Position numbers and translations under genes: made by a program
Part shown: positions 36,276 through 45,392 of the stretch, in pieces
How the letters are laid out: each line of letters starts with the position of its first letter
Position numbering within the stretch: the first letter of the stretch is position 1
NCBI GenBank assembly: GCA_963775835.1
Contig: CAVZKV010000013.1
Span: forward strand, 376,069-440,068
DNA from: AWTP1-13 sp963775835
GTDB taxonomy: Bacteria; Pseudomonadota; Alphaproteobacteria; Rhizobiales; Hyphomicrobiaceae
Direction of reading: 5' to 3'
DNA length: 64,000 bases
The notes under the pieces: generated by a model
Databases searched by the model: none
What the model saw: only the letters and a program-made list of their open reading frames with translations
Told to the model about the DNA's origin: nothing

Positions 36276-37154
36276 TCACGTCGCGTGGCGGCGACAAGTT
36301 CTCTGACGAAGAGTTCGGCGTAGGGAGCGAAAAATCGGCGCGAAGTCCCAAGCTGCAACGGTCCATCTGCCTATAGAAGCACCGCGGTGCACGACCGGCG
36401 CGATCCTGACGCCGTCGTGAGGTATTCGCACAGGTGAGGGAACAATGGCAATTCCGCGCCCGGTCCTCGCCATAGCAATGATAGTTTGGGGAGCTCTACT
36501 CTCTAGGACCACACGCCCCCGGACATGAGCGATTTGGCACGCTGCCTCGAACCATGCGCGCGATGCAAAACCTCGACTGAGCAGCAATAGCGGTTCACTT
36601 TCCAGCTCCGCAATCTCAAGCGAACGGCATCGGCTCAGGCGGTGGCCTTCGGGCAGCACGGCCAAGAGAGACATCGGATACAGCGCCCGTTCCTCGAAGC
36701 GGGCATCACCGGATGGCATGATAACCACTTCGATTTCGCCTTGATCGAGCAAGTCCCCCAACTGAGCCCCGCCCGCTTCCTTCAGCTCGACCTCTACGAG
36801 CGGATGCCGCCGCTCATGCCCCGCAAGAAAATCAGCTAGAAGATTCTCGATCACCTGCGGCGTAGCGCCCACCCGAAGCAAACCAGCTTGCCCTGCTTTC
36901 AAGGCTCGGGCGCGCTCACTGAACGAGCCGACGTCTGTCAGCAGACGGCGGCCATGTCGTAACAGGTCTTCGCCCTGCGACGTCAGTCGAACACCGCGAC
37001 CCACTCGATCGAACAGCGATATTCCCAGTTCAAGCTCAAGAGCATGGATCTGTCGCGAGAGGGCCGGTGGGCTCACATGCAAGCGCTCAGCGGCACGAGC
37101 AAAGCCGCCAGCATCCACTATGGTCGCGAAGGCTCGGAGATGCCGAAAGTTCAT
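36276..37154 (-). CDS. LysR-family transcriptional regulator, C-terminus frameshifted
   Basis: The HTH reads MNFRHLRAFATIVDAGGFAR then AAERLHVSPPALSRQIHALE at residues 1-40. The effector-binding domain follows through GRGIAIVPSPVRI. The last 15 residues (RSLRRTLRQRTCRRHAT) are out of frame. Dropping one T from the run at 36330-36334 gives FAPYAELFVRELVAATRRD and extends the gene to a stop at 36209-36211. So it is either a slightly altered but functional protein or one affected by a homopolymer indel. It is divergent from the haloperoxidase-cupin pair, its likely targets. Confidence 0.85.
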   Translation of the reverse strand: MNFRHLRAFATIVDAGGFARAAERLHVSPPALSRQIHALELELGISLFDRVGRGVRLTSQGEDLLRHGRRLLTDVGSFSERARALKAGQAGLLRVGATPQVIENLLADFLAGHERRHPLVEVELKEAGGAQLGDLLDQGEIEVVIMPSGDARFEERALYPMSLLAVLPEGHRLSRCRSLEIAELESEPLLLLSRGFASRAWFEAACQIAHVRGRVVLESRAPQTIIAMARTGRGIAIVPSPVRIPHDGVRIAPVVHRGASIGRWTVAAWDFAPIFRSLRRTLRQRTCRRHAT

Positions 37155-37190
37155 GCGCTGGATTGATAACAAATTTGCACCGATTGGCAA

Positions 37191-37280
37191 CTGACAATTG
37201 CATTGGACGTATGGACCTTCTGCCTCATACGCTTCCTCTCTGGTGACCTGTGGAGCAACGATCGGTAAATGGAGTTACCC
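37191..37280. promoter_or_regulatory. Divergent promoter region, LysR regulator / haloperoxidase
   Basis: The roughly 125 bases between the LysR start (37154) and the haloperoxidase start (37281) must hold both promoters and, by the usual LysR arrangement, the regulator's binding site. I cannot point to a clear T-N11-A palindrome. Confidence 0.35.
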
Positions 37281-38519
37281 ATGCTTTCCGTTCGGCTCGT
37301 AAATGTGGCGACATTGGTGGTTGCGCTCGGTGCTGGTTCAGCAGCAAAGGCGGACATCGCGATCGAGTGGAATGCGATTGCGATCGAGGCTACGGCCCTT
37401 CCACCCAATTCTATCTTGCAGTCGCGCGTGCTCGCGATCACGCACGCTGCCATGTACGATGCTGCGCGTATTATTAATCAGAAGGCGGCACTGTTTGCTG
37501 TTGGCATTCAACCGGACGGACCGAACTCAATTGAGGCTGCTGTACCGGCAGCCGCCCATACTGTTTTAAGACGCCTCGCGCCGATGCAATTAGCTGCGGT
37601 CGACGTCGCCTACAAATCCGGCCTGTCGCGAGTTGCCGAAGGACCGTCAAAGACAAATGGCGTCAAGCTTGGGCAGATGGTTGCCGAAAAGCTCTTGGAA
37701 CTGCGGGCTATGGACGGGTCCACGCAGAAGCCAGATATCGCGCTGCAGGATGGGCTGGGGTCCTATCAACTAACCCCGCCCCATTTCATGCAGCCGATCT
37801 TAGTGCAGTGGGGCGCGGTGGCTCCTTTCGTGATTCGGCTCAAGGATGGCTACGAGACCAAGGGACCGCCTCAGCTGGACAGCGCGCAATTCAAGGCTGA
37901 CTTCGATGAAGTGAAGCTGCTTGGCGCGCGGCACAGTAGTGCGCGGACTGCCGATCAAACGGCGGCAGCCGTGTTTTGGACGGTTCAGACTGGGGTACCG
38001 TGGTTTGCGGCAGCTAGGGCGGCTGCCGTTGAGCGCAAGGCAACTACGCTCGACAATTTGCGCCTTTTCGCGCTCTTGTCGGTTGCCGTCGCGGACTCCC
38101 AGATCGCATGCTTCAAGGACAAGTATGATCGCCTGCACTGGCGGCCGATTACGGCAATTCGAGCTGCGGCTGCCATGAAAATTCCGACCCTCGCGGGTGA
38201 GGCGGCCTGGGAGCCGCTGCTTGGCACCCCGCCGCACCCCGAATATCCGTCGGCGCATGCGTGCTTTTCGGGAGCCGCCGAAGCTGTGTTGCGTGGCGAG
38301 CTCAAGACGGACAGCGTGCGCGTTAGCATCACGCATCCGCCGGTGTTTGGCGTGACACGCACGTTCAACAGCTTCTCGACCCTCTCCAAAGAGGTCAACG
38401 ATGCGCGCGTCTGGGGCGGAATTCATTTCCGCAGCGCCGATGTCGACGGTCATGAACTCGGCTGGCGGGTCGGCGAGGCAGTCCTGCGTGATTTCGACGC
38501 CACCTCCCGCAGTCATTGA
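37281..38519 (+). CDS. Vanadium-haloperoxidase-like (PAP2-related) exported protein
   Basis: 412 residues with a signal peptide (SVRLVNVATLVVALGAGSAA). Vanadium-haloperoxidase signatures are HWRPITAIR near residue 286, the phosphatase-like PSAHACFSGAAEA near 322 and GGIHFRSADVDGHELG near 378, which supply the vanadate/phosphate-binding Lys/Arg/His set. It would act in the periplasm on halide oxidation or, if acid-phosphatase-like, on phosphoesters. ATG 37281 has GGAG eight bases upstream; ATG 37269 is an alternative. The cupin gene follows by 20 bases. Confidence 0.85.
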   Translation: MLSVRLVNVATLVVALGAGSAAKADIAIEWNAIAIEATALPPNSILQSRVLAITHAAMYDAARIINQKAALFAVGIQPDGPNSIEAAVPAAAHTVLRRLAPMQLAAVDVAYKSGLSRVAEGPSKTNGVKLGQMVAEKLLELRAMDGSTQKPDIALQDGLGSYQLTPPHFMQPILVQWGAVAPFVIRLKDGYETKGPPQLDSAQFKADFDEVKLLGARHSSARTADQTAAAVFWTVQTGVPWFAAARAAAVERKATTLDNLRLFALLSVAVADSQIACFKDKYDRLHWRPITAIRAAAAMKIPTLAGEAAWEPLLGTPPHPEYPSAHACFSGAAEAVLRGELKTDSVRVSITHPPVFGVTRTFNSFSTLSKEVNDARVWGGIHFRSADVDGHELGWRVGEAVLRDFDATSRSH

Positions 38520-38539
38520 TCACTGGTGCACTGATCTCG

Positions 38540-39109
38540 ATGGCTAACATGTTCGATCTGGATCAATTCATCGCCGACTGCCGTGCGGCGCTTGCTACGG
38601 ATCGCTCACACAAGCTCGTCCGAGACGTTGTCGCACGCGCAGTATCTGATCCAGCCAACGTTCTGAGGGGGCTGGGTGAACCGAAGCGCGCTCAGCTCCA
38701 GAAGCTTTACCACGCTCCAGATCTGACAATCCTCAATGTGATCTGGGCCCCGTCAATGACGATCATGCCCCATGATCATCGAATGTGGGCGGTGATTGGC
38801 CTGTACACCGGCCGGGAGGACAACATCTTCTGGCGGCGCATCAAGGGCGATCCGCACGGTCGGGTTGAGGCGGCCGGCGCGCGCGCTCTATGCGTGGGTG
38901 ACGCGGAGCCGCTTGGGCACAATGTCATTCATTCGGTGACCAACCCAATTCCCAGGCTAACGGTTGCGATGCACGTCTATGGCGGAGATTTCTTTGCTGC
39001 GGAGCGCAGCGAGTGGGACCCGGAGTTGTTGCGAGAGGAGCCTTTTGACTCGGAGCGAGCGGTCCGTCGGTTTGAAGAGGCCAATGCAAGCGGCCACAGC
39101 GCTGAGTAA
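38540..39109 (+). CDS. Cupin-fold metal-dependent protein (cysteine-dioxygenase-like)
   Basis: 189 residues. The first cupin motif is MPHDHRMWAVIGLYTGRED, with His ligands in HDH, and the second is GHNVIHSVTNP. The fold matches small double-stranded beta-helix proteins related to cysteine dioxygenase. A metal-dependent oxygenase or lyase role is likely, with unknown substrate. It starts 20 bases after the haloperoxidase stop and is probably co-transcribed with it. ATG 38540 is the first good start. Confidence 0.78.
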   Translation: MANMFDLDQFIADCRAALATDRSHKLVRDVVARAVSDPANVLRGLGEPKRAQLQKLYHAPDLTILNVIWAPSMTIMPHDHRMWAVIGLYTGREDNIFWRRIKGDPHGRVEAAGARALCVGDAEPLGHNVIHSVTNPIPRLTVAMHVYGGDFFAAERSEWDPELLREEPFDSERAVRRFEEANASGHSAE

Positions 39110-39278
39110 AACCACAAACACTGTCAATCTTGTCACTGACCATGTCGGCTCTTGGCAGTGCGCCCCGAAGGCGATGAGCGGGGATGGGAAACGGGGCGTT
39201 GGCCATAGGCCCCAAGCTACCGCGCCCATGCTCGAACTCTACCACTTGCCCCGTGCGGGTCGACCCGCAGTTTCGTCT

Positions 39279-39295
39279 GGTTACTGAGTTACATT
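39279..39295 (-). repeat. Core of dispersed repeat, copy 3 (inverted)
   Basis: The complement reads AATGTAACTCAGTAACC, identical to the core of the copy at 57110-57205. Similarity beyond the core is weaker (GACG, CGGG and GTG blocks in the same order). It lies in the 318-base gap before the VOC gene. Confidence 0.5.
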
Positions 39296-39427
39296 CCCCC
39301 TGGCAAGATGGCTGCCGGCACGCGAAGTTTTGACCCGAGGCGGAAGTTGTCATGCTCGAGGGGATCAGCGATCCTGTGGCCCCATCCCATCGATCGACTT
39401 CCAAGTGTCTGAATTGGGAGATCCTCA

Positions 39428-39769
39428 ATGTTCAATGGCGCACACGTCGTCATCTACTCCGCAGACGCGGAGGCAGATCGCTTGGTCTTCCGCGATATTC
39501 TGAAGCTTCCAAACGTGGATGTAGGGGGCGGTTGGCTGATATTCGCGTTGCCACCCTCCGAGGCTGCGTTTCATCCACACCAACGCTCGAAGGCATATGA
39601 ATTCTACCTCATGTGTGACGACATCGAAGGTTGCCGGAGAGCACTAGCCGATGCCGGAATTGATTCGTCGGAAGTTGCAGACGAGGGGTGGGGGTTGCTT
39701 TCGTCATTCAAGCTTCCGGGCGGCAGCTCAATTGGCTTCTATCAGCCGCGACATCCGCGACCAAAGTAA
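39428..39769 (+). CDS. VOC-family (glyoxalase/dioxygenase fold) protein
   Basis: 113 residues, one VOC module: MFNGAHVVIYSADAEADRLV, FRDILKLPNVDVGGGWLIFA, EFYLMCDDIEGCRRALADAG and a C-terminal LPGGSSIGFYQP. The usual metal-ligand positions are partly present (His6 and the Glu in the AYEFYLM strand). Its substrate is unknown. GGGAGATCCTCA precedes the start. No operon partner. Confidence 0.8.
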   Translation: MFNGAHVVIYSADAEADRLVFRDILKLPNVDVGGGWLIFALPPSEAAFHPHQRSKAYEFYLMCDDIEGCRRALADAGIDSSEVADEGWGLLSSFKLPGGSSIGFYQPRHPRPK

Positions 39770-40293
39770 GTGTAATCGCTCACGGTAGGCTCGACGTCCG
39801 AATGTCTCCTCTTGGCACTACTCCGACCCATTCCGCATCGCGCGAAGTCGCGCTAAGTCGGTCTGTTGCTAGGGGATCCAGAAGGCATCCCCGAGGCGGC
39901 GGCACCACATTGGTGGTGAGGGCGAGCGGCCGTGCCCTTTTGTTATCACACGCAAAGGTGGGTCCGTTTTAAGCGGTTTTTTTGGGGTGACAGAAGTCGG
40001 CGAAAACCGCTCTGCATTGGTTTGTCGAGATCGTAGCGCGCACTGGCTAGTCCGGGCAGGGCCGCGATTGTGAGCGAACAGTCACTCCACGGCCATCCAA
40101 CTGTTGTCTGTCCTCCCTAATAAGCAGGGCAAATCGTTGTGCTTGAACGCGACGCGTGGGCTAACTGGCTCGACCCATCGATTCTGGCAAAGTTGTTGAC
40201 CAAGCCGCTCGGCGCGGGAAAGCTGGCAGTCGAGAGGTCGAATCCAACCTCCTCGCGGCCTTTGGGGAAGGTCGAAGAAATGGTAGGCGCGGT
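39770..40293. other. Intergenic region, no gene recognised
   Basis: About 520 bases between convergent VOC and DUF899 genes. No frame looks protein-like and I see no repeat shared with the rest of the window. Confidence 0.35.
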
Positions 40294-41022
40294 TCAGCGC
40301 CTGCCGGTGCCCAGGTCGTCGGAATATCCGGCCTTCAGGCGAGCCCACTGAGGGATGGGACGTCCATCGTTACGGGTCACTTGCTTGCCTTTGCGCGGTT
40401 GCGGCCAGCCGGCCGGTGAGTTCTCCCATGTCTCCTGCCGCCCGTAGACGGTCAAGTCGAGCAACCGGTAGCTGTTATCCATCGCCTCGACACCACGCCT
40501 CGTCGTCCAATACGTCTCGAAGACCTTGGACCCTTGGCGCAGGTAGCAAACGATGTGCATCATTCCCACTTGGCGTCCAACCAAGAGGGTGTCGAGCGAC
40601 TCCTTGGGCGCCGAGTACCAAGGCAGCTCCCAGCCCATGAAGTCGCGGTACCGGGCGCTCTCTTCGTACAGACCCTGGCAGAACGTGGCGAAGGTGACGT
40701 CGCGAGAATGAATGTAGGACAGCTCGCGGACCTGCGATGTCACCCATGTGCAGCCTTCGCACTGCTCCGGCGCAGGCTGGCCGGCGTGCCACATGAAGTA
40801 GTACGCAATGAGCATCCGGCGGCCCTCAAAGGCGTCCAACAGCGTTACCGGCCCACGTTCGCCAATGAGCGGTGTGGCGCCGTCCACCTCGACCATGGGA
40901 AGCCGCCGGCGGGCGGCGGCAATGGCGTCACCTTCTCGCGTGTGCGCCTTCTCTCGAATCCGCAATGCGTCCAGCTCGACCTGGAAGGTGCTCCGATCAA
41001 CTATCTTAGGGGCTTCGGACAT
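40294..41022 (-). CDS. DUF899 thioredoxin-fold protein
   Basis: 242 residues matching DUF899: REKAHTREGDAIAAARRRLP, MVEVDGATPLIGERGPVTLL, FMWHAGQPAPEQCEGCTWVT and ESARYRDFMGWELPWYSAPK. The CEGC pair occupies the position of a thioredoxin-type redox motif. The reaction is unknown. I chose ATG 41022 (MSEAPK), preceded by GGAGGTCACC. Confidence 0.88.
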   Translation of the reverse strand: MSEAPKIVDRSTFQVELDALRIREKAHTREGDAIAAARRRLPMVEVDGATPLIGERGPVTLLDAFEGRRMLIAYYFMWHAGQPAPEQCEGCTWVTSQVRELSYIHSRDVTFATFCQGLYEESARYRDFMGWELPWYSAPKESLDTLLVGRQVGMMHIVCYLRQGSKVFETYWTTRRGVEAMDNSYRLLDLTVYGRQETWENSPAGWPQPRKGKQVTRNDGRPIPQWARLKAGYSDDLGTGRR

Positions 41023-41485
41023 GGTGACCTCCAATGGGTGCGCGTGTGCGCTGCTTCACACACACTAAAGTCCGATCACGAGCCGCGAGAGTGACAAGTG
41101 TGACGGGATTCCATCGGCCGGGTTGGTCACCCGCGCTCCCGTCGCGGCGTTGTATTTGCGGGTTGCCCCGCGGCCAGCGCTGTGTTCGGTCTGTTAGATC
41201 GTCACCAGCGAAGCCCACGCTAGAAGTGCTCTGTGCTTGCCGATGTTTCGGTCCCGATCCTCGGTACCAGCGTCGTCGCGACGCCTGAGTTCAGCGGCAA
41301 CCGCTCCGCCGTCCACTTCATCCTGTTTTTGCTATGTCTCTATTTCGGGTTCATCAAGGCGCCGGCTACAAACGCAAGGGGTTAGCTAGTCCCGTTCGCC
41401 TCTAGCCTTGACCGACTAAGGACGGATGGGCCGGCGTGCTATGCCTTGGGTTAGAGCGCGTCTCCATCCGAAAAGGGGGCCTTGA
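41023..41485. other. Intergenic region, no gene recognised
   Basis: About 460 bases between the divergent DUF899 and monooxygenase genes. It should contain both promoters. I see no gene or clear operator. Confidence 0.35.
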
Positions 41486-43045
41486 ATGGACACGGACGTT
41501 CTCGTCATCGGGGCCGGCCCAACTGGACTGATGCTCGCCAATCAGCTCGTTCGCCGCGGTGTGCGCGTGCTGATCATCGACCGGCATGCCGGACCGCCAG
41601 AGCAGACGAGAGCGCTGGGCGTGCAGGCCCGCACACTGGAGATCTACGCGAAGCTCGGCATCGTCAATCGCGCGCTGGAGCTGGGCAAGATCGGTACGGG
41701 CGCAAACATCTGGGCGCAGGGGCGGAAGATGGCGCGCGTCCCACTGGGCGAAGTCGGGAAGTACTTCACCCCGTATCCGTTCATCCTCATCCTCGGCCAA
41801 GACGACAACGAGCGGATCATGGCCGACAAGCTCGGCGACCTCGGCGTGTCGGTGCGGTGGAACACGGAGCTGGTGAGCCTCGCGCAGGAACCAGGTCAGG
41901 TCGCGGCGACGCTGAAGACACCCGACGGCGGGACCCAAAAGTTGGTCGCTGCCTGGGTTGGCGGATGCGATGGTGCGCACAGCTCAGTGCGCGAGTTGAA
42001 TGGCATAACGTTTCCGGGCGCGCCCTACGAGCACGTGTTCTTCATTGCTGATACCGAGGCAACCGGCAGCATGGTCCCCGACGAGGTCAACGTCTACTTA
42101 TGGCAGAAGGGCTTTCATCTGCTGTTTCCGATGCGCGGAAACGATCACTGGCGCATCGTCGGCATTCTGCCGCTGGCCTTGCGCGACAAGAAAGACGTGG
42201 ACTTCGAGGCCGTGATCCCCTCCTTGCGCAATGAAGCGGGAGCCGGATTGGCGATCAAGACGTGCACTTGGTTCTCCACCTACCGCATCCATCACCGCAG
42301 CGCCTCGCGCTTCCGCGATCGCCGCTGCTTCCTGCTCGGCGACGCCGCACACATTCACAGCCCAGTGGGGGCGCAAGGCATGAATACGGGCCTGCAGGAT
42401 GCGTACAACCTGGCGTGGAAGTTGGCGCTGGTCGTTAAGGGTCAAGCCAACGCGGGATTGCTCGACTCCTATGAGGAAGAGCGCATTCCGGTCGCGCAAC
42501 GGCTGCTGGCCACCACCGACCAAGCCTTCAGGCTGGTCGTCTCCGACAGCTGGCTTGCCGGCTTGCTACGCACGAAGGTGCTCGCCCGGATCGCTGCGTT
42601 TGCGATGGGCCTCGAAAGAGTACAGAAGATTGCGTTTCGTACCGTCTCCCAGACCGGCATACACTACCGCAAGAGCACTTTGTCGGAATCCCTGCAGGGC
42701 CTCCCTAATAGTGCCCCGCGTGCCGGCGATCGCTTCCCGTGGCTGCGGCTCAAGCTCCAGACGGACCGCTCCGTCGAGGATCTGTTTCAGAAACTCGATG
42801 ATACGCAATTCAACCTCATCGTGATCGGGCAGTCCCCCAAAGGAGCGCTCGACCTTGGCGATTTGTGTCGCATCTACCCAATTCCCGCTGATCCGATCAA
42901 TGACGCGGAATTGGCGCGCGCACAGGTTCCCCAGCCCTCGTTCTATCTCCTCCGTCCTGACGGCCATATTGGACTTTGCGGCGCTCGCCTGGAAGCCGCC
43001 GCAGTCAAACGTTTCGTCTCCGAGCGTTTGCGCCTAAGGGTTTGA
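41486..43045 (+). CDS. FAD-dependent aromatic monooxygenase (PHBH/PheA-like)
   Basis: 519 residues. The FAD motif VLVIGAGPTGLMLANQLVRR opens the protein. The second FAD motif is RRCFLLGDAAHIHSPVGAQG near residue 285, followed by MNTGLQDAYNLAWKLALVVK, typical of class A flavin monooxygenases. A thioredoxin-like C-terminal domain ends FYLLRPDGHIGLCGARL. It hydroxylates a phenolic or polyketide-like ring using NAD(P)H. The start is ATG 41486 behind GGGGGCCTTGA. It stands alone. Confidence 0.92.
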   Translation: MDTDVLVIGAGPTGLMLANQLVRRGVRVLIIDRHAGPPEQTRALGVQARTLEIYAKLGIVNRALELGKIGTGANIWAQGRKMARVPLGEVGKYFTPYPFILILGQDDNERIMADKLGDLGVSVRWNTELVSLAQEPGQVAATLKTPDGGTQKLVAAWVGGCDGAHSSVRELNGITFPGAPYEHVFFIADTEATGSMVPDEVNVYLWQKGFHLLFPMRGNDHWRIVGILPLALRDKKDVDFEAVIPSLRNEAGAGLAIKTCTWFSTYRIHHRSASRFRDRRCFLLGDAAHIHSPVGAQGMNTGLQDAYNLAWKLALVVKGQANAGLLDSYEEERIPVAQRLLATTDQAFRLVVSDSWLAGLLRTKVLARIAAFAMGLERVQKIAFRTVSQTGIHYRKSTLSESLQGLPNSAPRAGDRFPWLRLKLQTDRSVEDLFQKLDDTQFNLIVIGQSPKGALDLGDLCRIYPIPADPINDAELARAQVPQPSFYLLRPDGHIGLCGARLEAAAVKRFVSERLRLRV

Positions 43046-43375
43046 ATGGTGCGGGGCGATATCACGGAACGTTGCAATGTGCGACAGCATCATCGGGATG
43101 TTCTACCGTGCCCGCGAGCCGACCGGCACGCCAACTGGCATGAGTTCGCGCCACGCCTTGGTGATCACGATGCAGATTGGAGGATATGGCGTGCCTCTCG
43201 GAAGGATGTCGGCCATGCCCCTATAAACAGACACAATCACAGGCGGCCGGCCGGGTCCGTGGAGTGCCAGGAGCCGACCCACGCCGTGCTACCTTCAATA
43301 GGCGCAACTTACCCATGCACCATCGGAGGTCTGGGATGAAACTGTTCTAGCCCCCGGTTCATCGTCTCTACTGCC

Positions 43376-43594
43376 TCATATTGTGCTTCTGGAAGCCGGC
43401 TTGCCGTTCAACTGGCGCTTCGCCTCGCACAAGGCCTTGGCATCTGAGCGCATAACGCTCTGTCTATGGTCCGGATAAAGCGCGTTGAAGGCCGCCAAAA
43501 AGGTATGGCTGCGAAGGTAGGAGCGAAAGCTTTCGACGTCACCGGTGTGAGCCAGTCGGGCGAGGGTGCCGAAGATTGAACGGAGGCAGCCCTA
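43376..43594 (-). pseudogene. Protein-like remnant of unknown family
   Basis: The minus strand reads FGTLARLAHTGDVESFRSYL, then RSHTFLAAFNALYPDHRQSV and a stop at 43376-43378, without a start codon in a sensible place. Composition is that of a real helical protein, so it may be the C-terminal end of a lost gene. The rest of the 43046-43626 gap shows nothing that I recognise. Confidence 0.3.
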
Positions 43595-43626
43595 GGCGTC
43601 GTCATGGCGTATGACAGCTTGTCAGT

Positions 43627-44442
43627 TCACCCAGTGACCGCGCCCGCGACCAAGCCTCTCACGATGTACTTCTGAACGCACAACGCAAGCACGATGACCG
43701 GCGTCGTGATGATGCACGAGGCTGCCATCAACGTTCCCCATTGAATTGACGTGTACCCGATGTAGCCGAGCACCGCGACCGGCAGCGTCTTCGTCTGCTC
43801 GTTGGCCAGCACCAGCGCGAATAAGAAGTTATTCCACGAGGCGATGAAGGATAGGATCGAGGTAGCCGCGATGCCTTGCGCAGTCAACGGCACAACGATC
43901 CGCAGCAGGAGCCCCGGAATTGAGCAGCCGTCGATCAGGGCTGCCTGCTCGATCTCAACTGGCACGGCCTCGATGAAGCCGACCATCATCCAGACCGTGA
44001 GGGGCAACGTGAAGATGAGGTGGCTCGCAACCAAGCTGATGTAGCTCCCGACCAGCTGGAGCTGCAGGAACAGCACGAACAGCGGGATGAGGAATGCAAT
44101 CCCCGGCGCCATCCGGGCCGCGAGCAGCACGATACCCATTGCCGTGCGTCGCCAGCGCGCCAATGCGTACGCAGCCGGGATGCCGAGCAGTAGCCCCACC
44201 GCGGTTGCGCCCGCGGCGACGATCAAGCTGTTCATCACATAGCGTACGAACGCGTTATCGGCGAACACCTGCCGATAGTTCTCAAGGGTGGGTCGGAAAA
44301 TCCAGACCGGGGGATAGCTCAGGAAGTCGACGGTGGTTTTGAACGACCCAAGGACCATCCAAATGAACGGCAGCATGAAGGCGCCCACGACGAACCACGC
44401 TAGGTACGCGTAAGCAATCCTCTGGGTTCGGCTTCGTTTCAT
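43627..44442 (-). CDS. Carbohydrate-type ABC permease (MalG-like)
   Basis: 271 residues with six predicted membrane helices; the first is YAYLAWFVVGAFMLPFIWMV. The cytoplasmic EAA loop reads EQAALIDGCSIPGLLLRIVV near residue 180, where an ATPase would dock. It pairs with the upstream MalF-like permease. ATG 44442 overlaps that gene's stop by four bases (ATGA). The window contains no ATPase for this transporter. Confidence 0.92.
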   Translation of the reverse strand: MKRSRTQRIAYAYLAWFVVGAFMLPFIWMVLGSFKTTVDFLSYPPVWIFRPTLENYRQVFADNAFVRYVMNSLIVAAGATAVGLLLGIPAAYALARWRRTAMGIVLLAARMAPGIAFLIPLFVLFLQLQLVGSYISLVASHLIFTLPLTVWMMVGFIEAVPVEIEQAALIDGCSIPGLLLRIVVPLTAQGIAATSILSFIASWNNFLFALVLANEQTKTLPVAVLGYIGYTSIQWGTLMAASCIITTPVIVLALCVQKYIVRGLVAGAVTG

Positions 44443-45362
44443 GCACGCGCCCGCCGCAGTCCTGCGAGGGCCACGGTGCACACGAGCACCAGCAGGAACA
44501 GCACGAGCGCAACCGCTGCGCCGTACCCGATCTTGTCGTAGGAGACCGCAACCAGATAGTTATAGAGATTGATCGTCTCCGAGGCGTGCCCTGGACCGCC
44601 GTTGGTCATGACATAGACGATGTCGATCACCTTCAGGAGATCCATCACCCGCAGCATCGCCGCGACGACAAGGGTCGGCAGCATCAGCGGCAACGTGACG
44701 TAAAAGAACCGCTGCCACGCCGAGGCGCCGTCGACCATCGCTGCCTCGAACGGCTCGATCGGAAGGGCAGCGAGACCTGCGATGCAGATGAGCGCGACCA
44801 TCGGCGTCCACATCCACGCGTCGACCGCCACGAGTGTCGGCACAACCCATGCCGTGTCGGAGAGCCACAGCGGCGGGTTGTCGATGCCAACGACGCCGAG
44901 CAGGTACCGCACAACACCGAGGGAGGGATCGAGCATTACGACCCACACCAGCCCCATCGCGACTGGCGTGGCCACCATCGGCAAGATCAGGAGGGCGCGC
45001 AGTAGGCTGCGTGTCGGAAATTCTTCGGTGAGGAGCAAGGCAATCGCAAACCCGAGCGGAATATTCGTCGCAAGGCCGAGAACTGTGAAATAGAAGGTGC
45101 GCCCGAGCGAATCGACGAATCGATCGTCCACGGCTAGCGCGGCAAAGTTCGATGATCCGACAAACTCCGGCGGCGCGTAGCCGATCATGGACCACTTATG
45201 CACGCTCATGAAGACCAGATAGGCGAGGGGGAACGCCATAACGACCACGACGGCGATGAGCGCGGGCAGCATCAGCAGGTCAGGCGTCCACCGCTGGAGT
45301 TGCCGCCGGAGGTCGGGTGTCGAGGGGCGTGCGATGCGGACCACCGGCCTACATTCTACCAA
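44439..45362 (-). CDS. Carbohydrate-type ABC permease (MalF-like)
   Basis: 307 residues, six predicted membrane helices (LLMLPALIAVVVVMAFPLAY is the first). The EAA loop is FEAAMVDGASAWQRFFYVTL near residue 205. It is the second gene of the importer operon, about 30 bases after the substrate-binding gene. GTG start codons seven residues in are possible alternatives. Together with the downstream permease it forms the heterodimeric channel. Confidence 0.92.
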   Translation of the reverse strand: MVECRPVVRIARPSTPDLRRQLQRWTPDLLMLPALIAVVVVMAFPLAYLVFMSVHKWSMIGYAPPEFVGSSNFAALAVDDRFVDSLGRTFYFTVLGLATNIPLGFAIALLLTEEFPTRSLLRALLILPMVATPVAMGLVWVVMLDPSLGVVRYLLGVVGIDNPPLWLSDTAWVVPTLVAVDAWMWTPMVALICIAGLAALPIEPFEAAMVDGASAWQRFFYVTLPLMLPTLVVAAMLRVMDLLKVIDIVYVMTNGGPGHASETINLYNYLVAVSYDKIGYGAAVALVLFLLVLVCTVALAGLRRARA

Positions 45363-45392
45363 AACAACAGCGCCAGAAGCGACACTCGATAA